Positions 35,672-48,030 of a stretch of 64,000 bases of DNA are shown here, one piece after another (within the stretch, counting starts at the first letter, position 1; each line of letters opens with the position of its first letter). The stretch covers positions 8,428,875-8,492,874 of the forward strand of contig OZ234495.1 of assembly GCA_965153455.1 (NCBI GenBank), given 5' to 3'. The notes under the pieces were generated by a model. It made no database searches, was not told where the DNA came from, and worked only from the letters and a program-made list of their open reading frames with translations. This stretch comes from Sphagnum compactum. Lineage: Eukaryota; Bryophyta; Sphagnopsida; Sphagnales. Made by a program: the position numbers and the translations under genes.

Positions 35672-36972
35672 CTAGGGAGGAATCCCCATGACTTCAGTTG
35701 CCATGTCTAGTAAGGGCTCCAAAGCATCAGGATTGAATTTCCTCGCAAACAAGAAGCAAACAGATGTTAACAATAGTGTGTGAGGGTTCAAGCTTGCTGC
35801 CATGATCTGCATCGGAAGTGCAGGTGTGGACCAAGCTCTTGTCAGGTAGCCACCAAGCTGCAACAGTGGAGATATAATGCTCATCGATGTAAGAAGCACA
35901 ATTGTGTTTGCTGGACATGGAAGCTGCAAATTTGTCATAGGAGTCCATGTCATTGGTGTAGTCTAGCAGTGAATTTCTCAGCAATCTTCTTTCTGCATCA
36001 GTCATTGAAATCTGCCCCCACTTCACTTCCTGCAACAAAAGTGTATCAGTGCTCATCAAGTCTGGATTGATTCAGCGAGAGAAATTGCACAAACCGAAAA
36101 TCATGCTGTGCTGAGGAGGAGAATTGAACCACATTATGAGAGAGAGAGAGAGAGAGATGAGAGAATGTGAAATGTGAGAACCTTGCTGCAGATGAAGAGA
36201 CCATAGAATGGAGAAAAACCTGGGATGTCTATGGGGATGTAGAAGGGAGCAGCATGGACATAGATGGAGAATTTGTCTTCATGGTCACGGAAGTAACGTT
36301 GCCAAAGAGGAGCAAACAGCAATGGCCCTTGAACAAGGAACAGGAACGTGATTTCGGGGGTGCGTTTAGGATGGGAGCCTCTGGATCTTCTAGAAGTTCT
36401 AGACTTGCTGTGGTTTTCTGAATCCTTGAATTCACTAGAGCTTTCAGAAGCTGCAGCAATAATTGGAGATGGAACCAAATGATCCAAAGACCCACAAAAG
36501 TCTTGCTGCTCGGAGGAACTTCCAAGCTTTGTACTTCTTCCAAGTGGGGTCGCTGCAATTGAGGAGAATCCAGCTGCTGGAGAAATGTTGAAAACTTCAA
36601 AAATCATCCTCGACCCTCCCTGTGAGATGAGAGAATAGTAAGAATCCTGAGGAGTTTTGCTCAGCATTCCCAACTTGTTTAGACTGCTCACAACTCCAAG
36701 CAACAACACAATGCCTATCAGAGTGAAAACAACAGCTGATGATTCAAGTGTGCTAAAGTTGTCGAGGACTCTGAAATTCTAAGTGCCCCAGCTGCAATGT
36801 CATAATTTTCTGCAACAACCAGCTGTGGATCATCTGAATCCTCCTTCTCCTCCTCCTCCTCAGAAGCCAAGGAAGAACAAGGCTCCATGTACAGTTTCTC
36901 CAATGTTCTACAACTACCAGCAGCTTGAATCCACCCACAATTGCAGCAGCTTGAAACACTTCCAAGACACAC
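35672..36972 (-). pseudogene. GT14 core-2/I-branching (BC10-like) glycosyltransferase pseudogene
   Basis: Plant GT14/DUF266 proteins are Golgi type-II membrane glycosyltransferases, with rice BC10 as the named relative. Here exon 1 (about 36972-36182, minus) has an acidic N-tail with MEPCSSLASEEEEE, a membrane segment with TLIGIVLLLGVV, a Ser-rich stem and the family start TFLFLVQGPLLFAPLWQRYF...YVHAAPF. Exon 2 (36029-35672) continues with EVKWGQISMTDAERRLLRNSLLD, then jumps to ASYIDEHYISTV and ends with CFLFARKFNPDALEPLL. Three lesions are visible. The acidic tail and the membrane segment are in different frames near 36745. Roughly a hundred catalytic-domain residues are missing between LLDYTND and the DEHY block. 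The DEHY and FLFARKF blocks are in different frames near 35770. The exon 1 donor (AAG|GTTCTC) and exon 2 acceptor (TTGCAG|GAAG) survive. Confidence 0.8.
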
Positions 36973-39132
36973 CCAATTCGGCCATCATTTTTTGTTCTCG
37001 CAACCAGGATCCAAACCCTTTTGTTGAAACCACTCTACTGGGATTTGTGTCACACTGAACTATTGGGCTTTGTTTCTCACTGCACTTCACAGTGGACCTA
37101 CCTGATCACTAGGCAGGTATTATGTGCTAGGTAAGGCCCACAGATGGGAGGAGGGTACCCAAAATAAGGTGCACACCCAAGACAGCAGCCAAGAGCAAGC
37201 ATCAAATTCTGGTAATGCCTCCATCCAACAGCCTTACCTTGTGTACTGACCTGTCAGAGATTTTTCCCATATTTAACAGCCAAGATCCTACTCATCACAC
37301 AAGAAAAAATGACAGGCTCTTGCAAAAATGTAAAGAGCCCAACTGGAAACATAAGATGACATTCCATGTCAGGAGGAAATATTTTAAGGCACCCTTCAAA
37401 TACAAAGAGAAATATCTGACAGGTCATTCCGTATATTGACCCTATGCCACCCCCTTGCATCCTGAGGTGCTGGTGGCCTCACTCTAGAAGGTGAAATTAC
37501 CAGTCGGAGGTACTAGCTATGGACTCTTAAATTAGCAGGAAAACGGTAAAACCTAGAGAGGCTGGTTTGTGCAATACTCATCTGAAGTCACCAGGTTGAA
37601 ATATACACTGTTTGTCAGTTTCATAGCTGTTGCACACAAATGTGCCACATAGACAGGAATTGAACATAACAGGGTTACCATGACATGGGACAAAGAAGGG
37701 AAGCAGGAGATTCACCTAGAAAAGAGAGTGACACTGGACATCAGACAAGATCATCCTCAATTGACCAACTCAATGCCCACAAAGCACTGAAGTTGCCCTC
37801 CTAGCCAAAAAAAAATTTGATGTGGAAAAGGTGGAGTTTTTATGAAAGACAGGTCCAATGAAACCAACAAAACAAAGAAATTTTGAATCCTGGGTCCCCT
37901 CCAACTTTCCTGCATTCTTTCAAATAAAGCATTAGTTTTCTAATAAAAATGAAAAAAACAAGTTGACCACCTTCCAGCCTCCTGTTGACTATGCAGTGAT
38001 TTGGAGTGAGCTTGAGACCTGAGTGAAAAGTGTCAAAGCATAACCTTTATCATGAATAGCAGTGACAAGCTGCCATAACCACCCACTGAACTCATTGGCT
38101 TCCAACAGTTTATCCAACCAAAATAATCTGACCAAAATTTTGAGCAAACCATTATACATACCAAGCAAATTTCTTCATAAGTAGGGAGAATTCTTCAATA
38201 CTTATGATTAAGAGCAACCTGGAAAGAATTTGGAGCTGAACCTACAATAAGGAACTGGATATTTCAAATCTGACCCAAAAACCAGAAACCATCAGCATCC
38301 ATGAAAGAGACAAAGCCCCACTGTAAGCAAAGAGAAAAACCAGACCACAAATCAAAAACTCTTTGCATGACTTGTGACAAAACATCAAAAAGTTGGCCAA
38401 TACTGTAATCATCTCAGCAGATACTTCCTTCCTTCAAATGAGGGACAAGGGTGCCATTTTTCCCATACTCTCAAAAGTAAACCCAAACAAACCATTGTTG
38501 TACAAAAGCTGTATCTTGTAAGCTAAGACAAATGTGGATCACTGCTGTGAAATATATGCATTCTTCCTACTCAAAGATTTTCAGAATGTATCAGAGTAAA
38601 GGAAATCACCTCCAAGATCATAGAGAGGCTTGACAATACAGCAGCAGAGGACTTCTCCTGCCCCATATATTCCTAAGACTGTAAAAAGCTGGCAATCTAC
38701 CAGAATACAACACAATTGTGATAATGGATTTATGTGAAAGCTGACTTTGTCATGCCTGAGTATCATGAGCACATGGCCTTCTCCAACACCTCCTTCAACT
38801 CCCCACTGTTGTATGCCTCTGTTTCACAATACTCCAAACAGTTTTTCTGTAAGGATCATGGAAATAGACTGACATATTTGCCCTACAATTGTCAGGAAGG
38901 GCTATCTGGCTTTTTACACAATGAATTAAAGTGCCCTGGAACCAGTTACAGGATGACTTCATCAGCTGCACTTACAAAAGCTGGATGCCTGAGACATGCA
39001 TTCCAGTCACCAACTAGATTCATGAGACTATGAGCTCTCAATGAAGAAGGAAGTACTGCTTTGATTGCCTGGGGATACTTTGAACACAAGTTTTTCCTAG
39101 TATTCTAGGTCACAAAGCTTGAAAATGCTCAC
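36973..39132. other. Spacer; may hide the last glutaredoxin exon
   Basis: About 2.1 kb without a convincing frame. The reverse strand was scanned for the short final exon expected for the glutaredoxin gene (a peptide like EAYKSGELQE) and nothing convincing was found. Confidence 0.4.
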
Positions 39133-40110
39133 CAAGTGTGATATCACAGCCACCAAAAAATTCACCATCGATGTAGAGTTGTGGAAAGGTGGGCCATTGT
39201 GAGTACACCTTCATACCCTGGCGCAAAGACTCATCCTCCAAGATGTTCACCGTCTCATATGGCACGCTTAGAGTATTGAGCACTTGCACACATGTGTTTG
39301 AGAATCCACACTGTGGAAACATCTTGGTCCCTTTCATGAACAGAACCACTTTGTTGGCACTCAAATACTTGTCAATTGCCTCCTTCAATTCAGGTGTCAT
39401 ACCTGAATTCAGTTATCCCACAACCCCGCATCCAACTTCAAAGTCAACATGTGATCATGTGTGCTTAGCCCTGGTCCCAAGAAGTGCTCATACCCAAACC
39501 CTGGAAAAGAATATGACCCTAGTCTACAGCACATACAGAAAGGGAGAAACAATTCTGTTTCAGAGTGCAAGGGGCCAAAAAACAGAAACCCTGAATTCAG
39601 AGACTGGGAAGCCCAAACCTACAAGCTCATGGCTCAGGAGCACAGACAATTCCAGGAGCATATGAGCCCAGGAAAATCATGCATAATAAAACCCTAAGCA
39701 CCAATGAAAGTCATGCAGAGGAAAAACCCTAAGCAGAGTCCGAATTCACGTACAACAAATATGTCCATTAGGAATATCGACACCCTCCCTCCGCCACAAC
39801 TGCTCAAGGAAACCCAGTTCTATGATAGAGCTCACTAGGCAAATAGTGAAGGGGAAGGAGGAACTCAATACCTACCTCCGTTACCCACTGATGCTCCGAA
39901 AGCAGCTCTGATGCTCACATCCCTTCTTCGATTGTGGCGACCCCATTCCCGATTTGCAGCTCGCAGGACGTCACATCTTCCTCTCCAAACTGCTGCCTTG
40001 GAAGAAACCAAATCTGCGCAGGGTGGTGGTGGTGCTTTCCCGACGTAAGGGGTGACAATAGTGGTAGGCTGGAGATGCAGTCCATACGTGACGAGAGACA
40101 AGGACGCCAT
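39133..40110 (-). CDS. Chloroplast monothiol glutaredoxin, CGFS type (GRXS14-like; 3' end unresolved)
   Basis: Class II monothiol glutaredoxin that binds and transfers [2Fe-2S] clusters in the plastid. Exon 1 (40110-39876) encodes about 78 residues: MASLSLVTYG start, Ser/Arg-rich, few acids, as in a transit peptide. Exon 2 (39402-39133) joins in phase 1 and gives MTPELKEAIDKYL, VVLFMKGTKMFPQCGFSNT with the active cysteine at about residue 110, WPTFPQLYIDGEFFGGCDI and the glutathione-contact CDI motif. The exon boundaries are G|GTAGG and TTCAG|GT. After GCDITL the sequence reads G|GTGAGC, a good donor, so a short last exon is expected at lower coordinates; it was not located. If unspliced, the protein ends after 13 further bases of frame with GEHFQAL. 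An upstream in-frame ATG at 40143 would add 11 residues. Confidence 0.88.
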
Positions 40111-40206
40111 GGCTGCTGTAAAAGCCTCTCTCTGAAAGCCCACTCACAATTTGTTGCTTTGTGTTGTTCTGGATGACGTCTTCGTTTGAGCTTCTGGGGT
40201 TTTCAG

Positions 40207-40268
40207 CAGTGTTGGGCGGTTATCTCCCCCCCCCCCCCTTCTTCCCCGGTTCTCATTCTGAGAACCGG
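40207..40268. other. CAGTGTTGGGCGG start, poly-C and perfect hairpin upstream of glutaredoxin
   Basis: CAGTGTTGGGCGG at 40207-40219 is the same as the start of the candidate element at 61313. A run of C follows. Then CCGGTTCTC (40246-40254) and GAGAACCGG (40260-40268) form a perfect 9-bp stem with a 5-nt loop, and related GAGAACCGG/CCGGTTCTC boxes follow to 40390. This lies about 100 bp upstream of the glutaredoxin start, so it may be a transposon fragment in its promoter. Confidence 0.55.
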
Positions 40269-40444
40269 AAGGTATCAGTTTTTTGAGAACCGGGACGACG
40301 AGAAGCAGACCCGCCGCCGCCCCCCTTTTTTTTTTCCAAACGTGGGACCCGAGCGGCCATATGGGCTGAACTCAAGTCCGGTTCTCAGACTCTCTAGAAC
40401 GTAAAAGTAGGTCGGGTTTAGGAAGAGTACGTAGGGGTGTGGCG

Positions 40445-40494
40445 ATTGGCTGCTACTGGATTAGCGTTTTGCTCCTCACCTCCCACCTATAAAG
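40445..40494 (+). promoter_or_regulatory. Candidate plus-strand core promoter (inverted CCAAT + TATA)
   Basis: ATTGG at 40445-40449 and TATAAAG at 40488-40494 are followed by a C/T-rich start-like region and an ATG at 40584 that ends in a donor-like AAG|GTATTT at about 40613. It could drive a divergent transcript, but the sequence downstream is T-rich and no protein can be built. Confidence 0.3.
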
Positions 40495-40619
40495 AACCTT
40501 AAGGAATTGAGCTCACCCTCTTGTATTCTCCTTCTTCATTTTCAATTTTTGTTGCAATGCTTGGGAGGTGTGAAGAATGAACTATGAACTTGTTTTCTGA
40601 TTACGAAGTGCAAGGTATT

Positions 40620-41065
40620 TTTCTTTCTTTTCTTTTTTTTGTTTTGTACATCATTTTTTTGCATTATTATTTCATTGTTGTTTTTTTTGTCTTTAGTCAT
40701 TGTTATTTCGTTTTTATATTTTTATGTTGTGTTGTTGTTGGTTTGTTGTTATTTCGTCACATTGTTGTTCCATTGTATTGTTACTCATTTTCAATTGTTC
40801 TTTTGCATTGTTACTCATTCATAATTATTTTTTTCATGTCATTGTTGGTTCGTCGTTGTTTCCTTGTATTACTACATTGGTTTGTTATTTTTGTTTTGCA
40901 CTTTTGTTATGACATTGGTCCATCAATATTCCTTCACGTTATTGTTATTACATTGGTTCATTGTTATTTCCTTATGTTACTAGTGGTTGATTCTTATTCT
41001 TTAGCATAATTGTTGTTGGTCCATATTTGTTTTTTCATGTTAATACTAGTCCATTGTTGTTGGGT
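40620..41065. repeat. T-rich CATTGTTGTTC-type tandem array
   Basis: Imperfect short units such as CATTGTTATTTCGT and CATTGGTTCATTGTTATTTCCTT. The open plus frame (40584-41009, 141 aa, mostly Phe/Val/Leu/Cys) is a result of the T-rich repeat, not evidence of a membrane protein. Confidence 0.6.
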
Positions 41066-43169
41066 CCATTCACAGTAAAAAGAACCAATACATTTGTTGA
41101 CTATGCTTAAAATTGCATTTATATTACTTTGAAAAATCATTGTTAATTGTATTTAATGAATTATTTGTTCATCTTTTGGAATCGTGTTTGTGTGCTTATG
41201 AAATTGGAATCCCATGAATTTCAAGTCATTTCACTATGTTATTGAAATCTTTTGTCATACACAAAACACTTGTTGACAAGGTCTTTTTAAGGATTCTAAA
41301 ATTTGAACATGTTTTTTGTTATTCAAATGTTCATCAAATGTTTTCAAATTTATTATGGGCTTTAATATATTTCATAAGAAGGGCCATGTGTGTTTATATT
41401 TTTAAATGTATATGTATTGAATCTTTTGAACAAATGTTAATTTTGATTCTGAACCTCCTTAATGATAAAAAAGGTTCAAAATTTGAAATCATGGTTTAAA
41501 ACAAAAATGTACATCTGATTATAATCTAGGCCCTCATGCAAAAAAAAATTAATTTTTGTTATAATATGGGTCATGTTTGGTCTCACTATTGATATTCAAT
41601 CCCAAAAATTACATTTAGAATATAATTTTGGTATTTAATAGATTAATACATGCATGACATGTGTAAAATGCAATCCTTGGTAAGGACTCCGACCTTGGTG
41701 CCCTTAGCTCCTTTTACTGTGATTGCACCCTGCTTCTTATGTACAATTAGATTTTCCCCCATCTATTTATGAAAATAGATTTGAAATGTGGAATCAACTA
41801 ACAAACTTCAATAATTTTTTGGAGTAAATAGGAGGTAAGTTTTTTTTCCTTTTTAAATTATTTTTGTTTTTAAATTATTTTTGCCTTTTGCTTTTGTTGG
41901 GGAGGTTTTAATGTAGATTTTTTTTTAATTAAAAACTCACTCTTTCCTTTTTATTTTCATTTCTTTCAATTTTTTTGTTATTTGGTCTTCTTTTGGATAT
42001 AAATGTGGATTGTGGAACTTAACCAATAAGCTCCTGTAGAAAACACTAGGCAAGTTTATCTTTCTTTTCAACATTTTTTTCCAAATTTCTTTTTGTTGTT
42101 TTTTTTTGGAAACGTTGTAAGATGTCTTTCCTACTTTCTTTTTTCAAATGCCCCATTTTTTTTTTTTCTTTTTTCCCTTTTTTTCTTTTTGTTTTTTTTT
42201 TGGTAAAACCTTGCTATGGATGTTTGTTTTTTGGTTGCCTAAACTTTGTTTTGATTGCAAAACCCTAGATTTGTTTTTTTGCATCTTTTGCAATTTATGA
42301 AAGGAGAAAAAATGAATGATTTCATTCATTGTAAATGTTGGCACCCTTGATTTTGTTGATGGTTTGGTAGGGTAAAAGGTGGTTTAATTCTTTTCCCCCA
42401 TTCATAAAAGCAAAAAGGTTTTGTGAAAATTGAAATGAACTAATCATCAGAAAATGAAAACAATAACGAGTGTGAAATACTTACATGAACAATGTTGTAA
42501 TGGAAGTATTTAGATAAACGAAGATGAATTTGAAATTTTTGAAAGTTTACAAATTGAATTGAGTGGAAATCTAAAAATAGAAGAAAAAAACTGAAATTTT
42601 TTTTGAAACAATTGCATGTTCAACAAATAAGTGAAACACACAATAGAAATGCATTATGTTGGGTTTTTTACTATATGAACAACAATAAAAAAAGTTGATG
42701 TGAAAATGCCTCAAAAAATGAAATGTATACTTTGGTATAATAATCCAATTTTAATCACTAATGCAAAAAACACAATCAAGGAATAATTTAATTTTATACA
42801 ACACAACAAATGGCATAACAACATTGACAAAACATGTGTTTCCATAACATTTTAACATTGTAAAAATGTTTGGGGAAGACATAAACAATGTTGTAAAAGG
42901 AGAACTGGAAAAACAACTTGTCAAGAAAAGAACTAATTTATTTGGCAATGTCATTCCCAACTTTTTTCTTGCAAAAGATGCTTTCAAAAAAGAGGATGTG
43001 TAGCAAAAGCAGTTTGTGGAAGATTTAGGTTTGTTAATTGTTAAAAAGTACTTGCCCATGCAATTTGTTGAAAGTCCATGATTGAAACGATTTGGTCTAC
43101 ACTTATGATCTAAAAATTTTTAACATTCAAAAAGACAATTTTCACAAGAAATTATGCTTGGGTTGGTGG
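41066..43169. other. AT-rich spacer with poly-T tracts
   Basis: Poly-T runs at about 42100-42205. Short frames without motifs. The last 400 bp may be the 5' part of fossil C, as hAT-like words begin to appear. Confidence 0.45.
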
Positions 43170-44248
43170 AAAAAACTAAATTGTTATATGTCATATCATC
43201 TTCAATAAAATGCCATTTTACAACTATTAGTTTTGATCTTTGGATGTGAAAAGGTTCTCATGACATCTTTGCATTTGTGGTTTATTTTTTAAGGGCTAAT
43301 TGGTAGTCAAAACATATCACAATTGGATTTTTTTAAGCTACAAATACTTTTAGACAATCCTTGGCCAAGAATTTGATTGAATCACTAGACAAATATGATT
43401 TGAGAAAAAAGATGATTGCTTATGTGAAAGATGAAGGCTCTAAACTCAATACTATGATTATAGTTTTTAAGTCAATTGTAAGTTGTGACATTTTTGGCTT
43501 AGAGGAATCTTTTCATGGTACATGTTTTGGTCATGCACTTTATAAGGCATGTTAGTGTGTTGCAACTAATGAAAATGTTTGTAAAGGTTTGAAATTTGTT
43601 TCCTATATCGAAGCTCTTCAATTTGGTTTACATGAATGTATAACTTGATTTTAAAAATTAAAAATATGCAAAAAGTGCAACAAGGCTTATTCTAATTCAA
43701 ACCTTCTTCAAAGTAAATTGAATATTCCAGTGAAAACAAGGTAATATATTGTTGCAACTATAATTATTTCTTTTGAACTTTCATGTTTTTTGAAATTCTT
43801 GCTAATGAAATAACTAACAAGTCTTTTGGTTTTGCAAATTTGGAAGAAAAATTATCATTTTTCAAAAGTTATCTAGTTTAAAAATGCAATTGAACTTTGT
43901 TAAAGTAGACAAAGTGTTATTAGGATGACAACCCAAATACCACCTCCTTTAACTCGGCACATTTGCCAAATTGTTGTAAATAACCTCTTCCTTGTTGTCT
44001 TTGCTTGTGTTTTAAACCAATCTAAGGTTCATTGGTTAATAAGTGATGCATTTCATTCAACTGTATTCATGAATTTGAAACTAAGAAGAAAACCTGAATT
44101 TCCACCTTCTTTTAACACCCTAATAAAAGAGGATTTTGGTGCGACTATTGATTTGATGAATTTGGTTTATAACATCATGAAAGAAGTATTTAGTGTTTTG
44201 GATTCTTTTCTTTCTTTTATGAGAAAATATGAAGAAAAAAACATGTAA
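43170..44248 (+). pseudogene. hAT transposase fossil C
   Basis: Plus strand. Frame pieces in order: FDLWMSKGSHDIFAFVV-like (about 43230-43290); SLAKNLIESLDKYDLRKKMIAYVKDEG (from about 43345); SIVSCDIFGLEESFHGTCFGHALYKAC (to 43555); KGLKFVSY-like and EWN-equivalent remnants (to about 43740); then 43925-44248 with WLISDAFHSTVFMNLKLRRKPEFPPSFNTLI and VLDSFLSFMRKYEEKNM. Blocks and order equal fossils A and B, in opposite orientation. Several frameshifts. Confidence 0.75.
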
Positions 44249-45835
44249 CATGTATGATAAGGTATTAATTATTTATTTTTGCACTAATTATGTGTTTAAT
44301 CATTTACAAGCTTATAATGTGCTTACTAGGTATGTGCATATGTTTACCTTCTAATTCTTTTCCTTTTTAATTCATAAATTTTTAATGCTTCAAATTTTAT
44401 ATTATTAAATAATTATATGGTGTTCATGAAAAAGATTTTACTCACGTAATCCTATTTATGAAGATTTTTAGTCGTGTAGTCATATCCATGGTTACAAGAA
44501 TATGACTAGGTACAAAAACATGACATATATGACTATATGACTAGAAAATGGTCACTAGTCATATTTGTTGTAGTCATAAATGTCAATTTTTGGCGTAGTG
44601 GTTCTAAACAAAAATTGTTCACATGTTACATTGAAAGCCATAAAATAAACACAGATTTGGGCTAGATATGGTCACCTTATTTTCTCACATTTTCCATGTT
44701 CTACAACCTTTGAATGCAAGTTGTTTCAAGCCTTTCAAAATTTCTTTTAGGAAAGAAAGAGACAATGTTATGGTTTAAAACAACCATTGTGAATTAAACA
44801 AATGCACATTTGCTTGTTCAATGGACAAGGCTTAAAATCAAAACATTATTTCAAAAAAATCATGAACAAGGTTAAGGCAACAAGAATCTAGCCATTCAAT
44901 CCCAATGCCATGGATCATAAGATGATACCAAGTGATGTATACACAATAAAACATGTTAACATTTCAAATGAAGACAATGATGCATCTAATGGGACAATTA
45001 ATGAAAGTTAGCAATGGTGGGAGGATGGAGCTACCACATGGTTAATGAACATAAAAATTACTCAAGATGATGTAAGAACATAATTTCAATATGTTGACCA
45101 AGATCAATAGGTTTGAAGTATTATGTGGAAATGTTGTTGATCCCACATACTATTACATAAGAAATTGACCCTATGGAAGTTATTTTAGACTTGCTAGTTG
45201 ACATAAATGGACCTAGTTTCACTTGTGAAGTCCATAATTTTGGGAATGGAATTCAAGCCCTTTCACTCTAACCAATTTGTTGTCCTATTTACATTTGTTT
45301 GTTAAGAAAACAAAAGCAAAAGAATTGATAATAGATTATAGCCAATTACATGAAGTGACATCTAATGAGATTTTATGACAAATAACCTTTAATAAGGAAG
45401 CAATAAAAATAATTAGGGGAAAAAATAAAAAAGAGAAGGAATATAAAAAGGTTACAAGAATTATTGATTCATTCACCATAATTAACAAAAAAACTCAAAA
45501 GCTAGTAGAAAAATGTGTCCAAAAAAATTGAACAATGTTTAGTTTGCAATTGGAATGAGAAGGGTGGGGAACAAATTTAATAAATATTTTGTTGTAGGTT
45601 TTCAAGGCCATCCCTTAAGGTTTGGAGGTGTTAATTTTAGGTTTACATTAGAGGTTTAAAAAGTAACTGAGGCAAGGGCAATGGTTCAACAAAAACCCAA
45701 GGGCCATGTTGTAGCAAGGTTGTTACAGATGATTTATCCATAAAAGAATGAAGATGGGGTACGGGTGGGGATTGTGGGGTGGTTTCATGATTAAGAAAAA
45801 AAGTAGAAGAACACAAATAGAAGAAGAGTAGGACA
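44249..45835. other. AT-rich spacer, possible transposon debris
   Basis: Repeats of TAGTCATAT/ATGACTA at about 44470-44580. Scattered protein-like words with stops on the plus strand between 44880 and 45720 suggest an old element, but no family can be named. Confidence 0.35.
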
Positions 45836-45839
45836 ATGA

Positions 45840-46640
45840 TGCAAGAATAACAAAATGATGATCAACAATACAAGGATGATCAAGAGGAAGTAATGGTCAG
45901 AAGGAAATCAATCAACAACACAAGATAACAATTTGGAGGAGGCGGGGATCAACAACCAAAAACAACATCAAGAGAAGGTGGTGATCCAATCATAAAATAT
46001 AATGATTAGGAGGAGGCAACCATCACAAATAGAAGAGGACGATCAAGATGATGCGATGATCACCAATAAAAACGAATGATAAAAAAGAGGTCCTGATAAC
46101 AATATAACATGATGATTAAGAAGATACGACAATCACAAACATAAAAGGATGATTAAGAAACGCTGATCAACAACAAAAGATGATGATTAGGATGAGGTGA
46201 TGATCACCAACAAAAGACAATGATCAAGAGGAGGTGCCAATCACCAACAAAACATGATGATCATGAAGAAACGTTGATTAATAACAAAAGATGATGATTA
46301 GGAACATGCACCCATCATGAATAGAAGATGGCAATTAAGAAGAGGTAGTAATCACCAATCGAAGATGAAAATTAAAAAGAGACATTGATCACCAACATAA
46401 GACAACAATTAGTAAGAAGTGTCCACAATGAACAAAAGATGATGATCAAGAGGAGATGAAAATCACCAAGAGAACAATCACAAGCAAGTTGCCATCACCA
46501 ATAAAAGACGAAAATTAGGAAAAAACAATGATCACCAACAAAAAAAATGTTTAAGAGGAGGCGCCCATCACAAACAAAAGATTACAATCAAAAGGAGGTG
46601 GTGATCAACAATAAAAGATGATGATCAAGAGGAGGTGAGG
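45840..46640 (+). repeat. 37-bp minisatellite (ATGATCAAGAGGAGGTG units)
   Basis: About 20 diverged units with the consensus ACAAAAGATGATGATYA followed by GAGGAGGTGATGATCACCA. Adjacent starts at 46173, 46210 and 46247 give an exact 37-bp period. The period is not a multiple of three and stops are frequent, so it is not a protein repeat. Confidence 0.85.
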
Positions 46641-47540
46641 ATCTTTTAAAAGGTGATGAAGAAGAATATTAACATGGACACAGGTCACTGATTGTGCATA
46701 CAAACCAAAAAAAGAGGGAATACAATTGAACGAGAGTTGAACAACTAAACATGAACACATGACACCATAGAGGTTGTGCAAAAATGTGACGTTGCTTGAA
46801 ACTTTAAGTTACACAAACAACACATTGCCCATGATCATAGATTTTCTTACACATTTTGTGGTTATGATTTTCTCTATTGATGGAGGATGAACATTTTTAC
46901 GTAAATAAATTCACATTTTTCACACATATTCATTTTTTTGTTAAGGGTCTATTTCTGTTCACTTTAAAATTTTTGAATGTTCATTGGGAGGGATCAAATT
47001 GTTTGTTCATGGAAGTGTTAAGTGTTTGCTTAGGAAGTTTTTCTGGCCCATGGACCCCCTCCCCCCCATTGGGGAGGCATAACTTTGATGTTTCTCCACC
47101 AAATCGAGCAATTCAAGCAACTATGGATGCACCTAGAGGTGAGGCACAAGTTCTCTTTTGACCCCATAGGCAAAAAAAACCACTCCTAATGTGCAATTTC
47201 TCTTGAAGTCCTTACGTGTTCGGTGACAAACCTAGCTACCCTAATGCTCAAAGAACATTTGTAGCCCTCCAAGTGTGCGTATCCAATGACAAGAAAAATT
47301 TGGTCAAGGAGGGTAGGAAATATTGGAAAGTGTTGGGTGGCAGGTACGTCTTTGGTGATGGGTTTAGGGTTCTATCTAGCTCGAGTACAGAAGGATAAAC
47401 ACGGATACTTCACGGATATACACGGATATGTGAAGCCCCAATTGTCGTATTCTACGTAGGTGAGGACAGCGTATAAAGCGGCGCTCCGGCGGACGCCAAG
47501 CAACGTGTGATAATTTCGCCAAAATGCGTAAAGTTGTTTT
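46641..47540. other. Spacer, no gene supported
   Basis: Short plus frames at 46877-47161 and 47216-47398 have no motif. A small CACGGATATA repeat is found at 47398-47430. Confidence 0.4.
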
Positions 47541-48030
47541 AAGAAGAGAATCTTCTGTCACAACATTCTATCCCGTTTTTGCCGAGAATAATCGCCAAAT
47601 TTCGAAAAAAACTTTCTCGCCACATTTGGACTCTGATTTGAGTTTGGTAGCATGTTTTATCAGGGTTTTTTTTTTTTCCTTTCAAATTCCTCACGTAGGT
47701 CCACTGGCGAGTTCCCCAGTAATTAATTATCATTAAATGGCGACTGTCCTACGTGGGCTGTAGCATATTTTTACAAAAGTACTGCTACAAGTGGCCACCT
47801 AGGAAATGCCCAGGTCTAGATGTGGCTGATTTGATTTTTTTTAATTTCGAAAAATGGCGATAAATCCCGAAAAATCTCAAAATTTTCGTTTTTATTTCAT
47901 TTTCTGAAAACAAATTCGCCAAGTTGGGAAATTTAGCCACTGGAGAAAAAAAACACTTATGTTTATAACTTGATTTAAAAATTATTTACACAATTTCGAA
48001 AAACCTGTCGCCATTTAATGCTAAATCCCC
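47541..48030 (-). repeat. GTCGCCA dispersed repeat, copy 4, within a TTCGAAAAA/GGCGA-rich block
   Basis: The reverse complement of 47705-47828 has ATCTAGAC, TTCC.TAGGTGGCCA, and GACAGTCGCCATTTAATG followed by TAATTAATTA, in the same order as copy 1. A further fragment, GTCGCCATTTAATGCTAA, lies at 48007-48024 in plus orientation. The block around them repeats CGCCAAATTTCG and TTTCGAAAAATGGCGA. The copy ends about 465 bp before the RETICULATA-related ATG. Confidence 0.6.

Noticed and set aside
40584-41009. 141-aa hydrophobic plus ORF that looks like a membrane protein
   Set aside because: It is the translation of a T-rich tandem repeat; all forward frames give similar Phe/Val/Leu strings.
45840-46640. 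CRISPR-like array because of regular spacing
   Set aside because: The units are contiguous diverged tandem repeats without unique spacers, in a plant nuclear genome.
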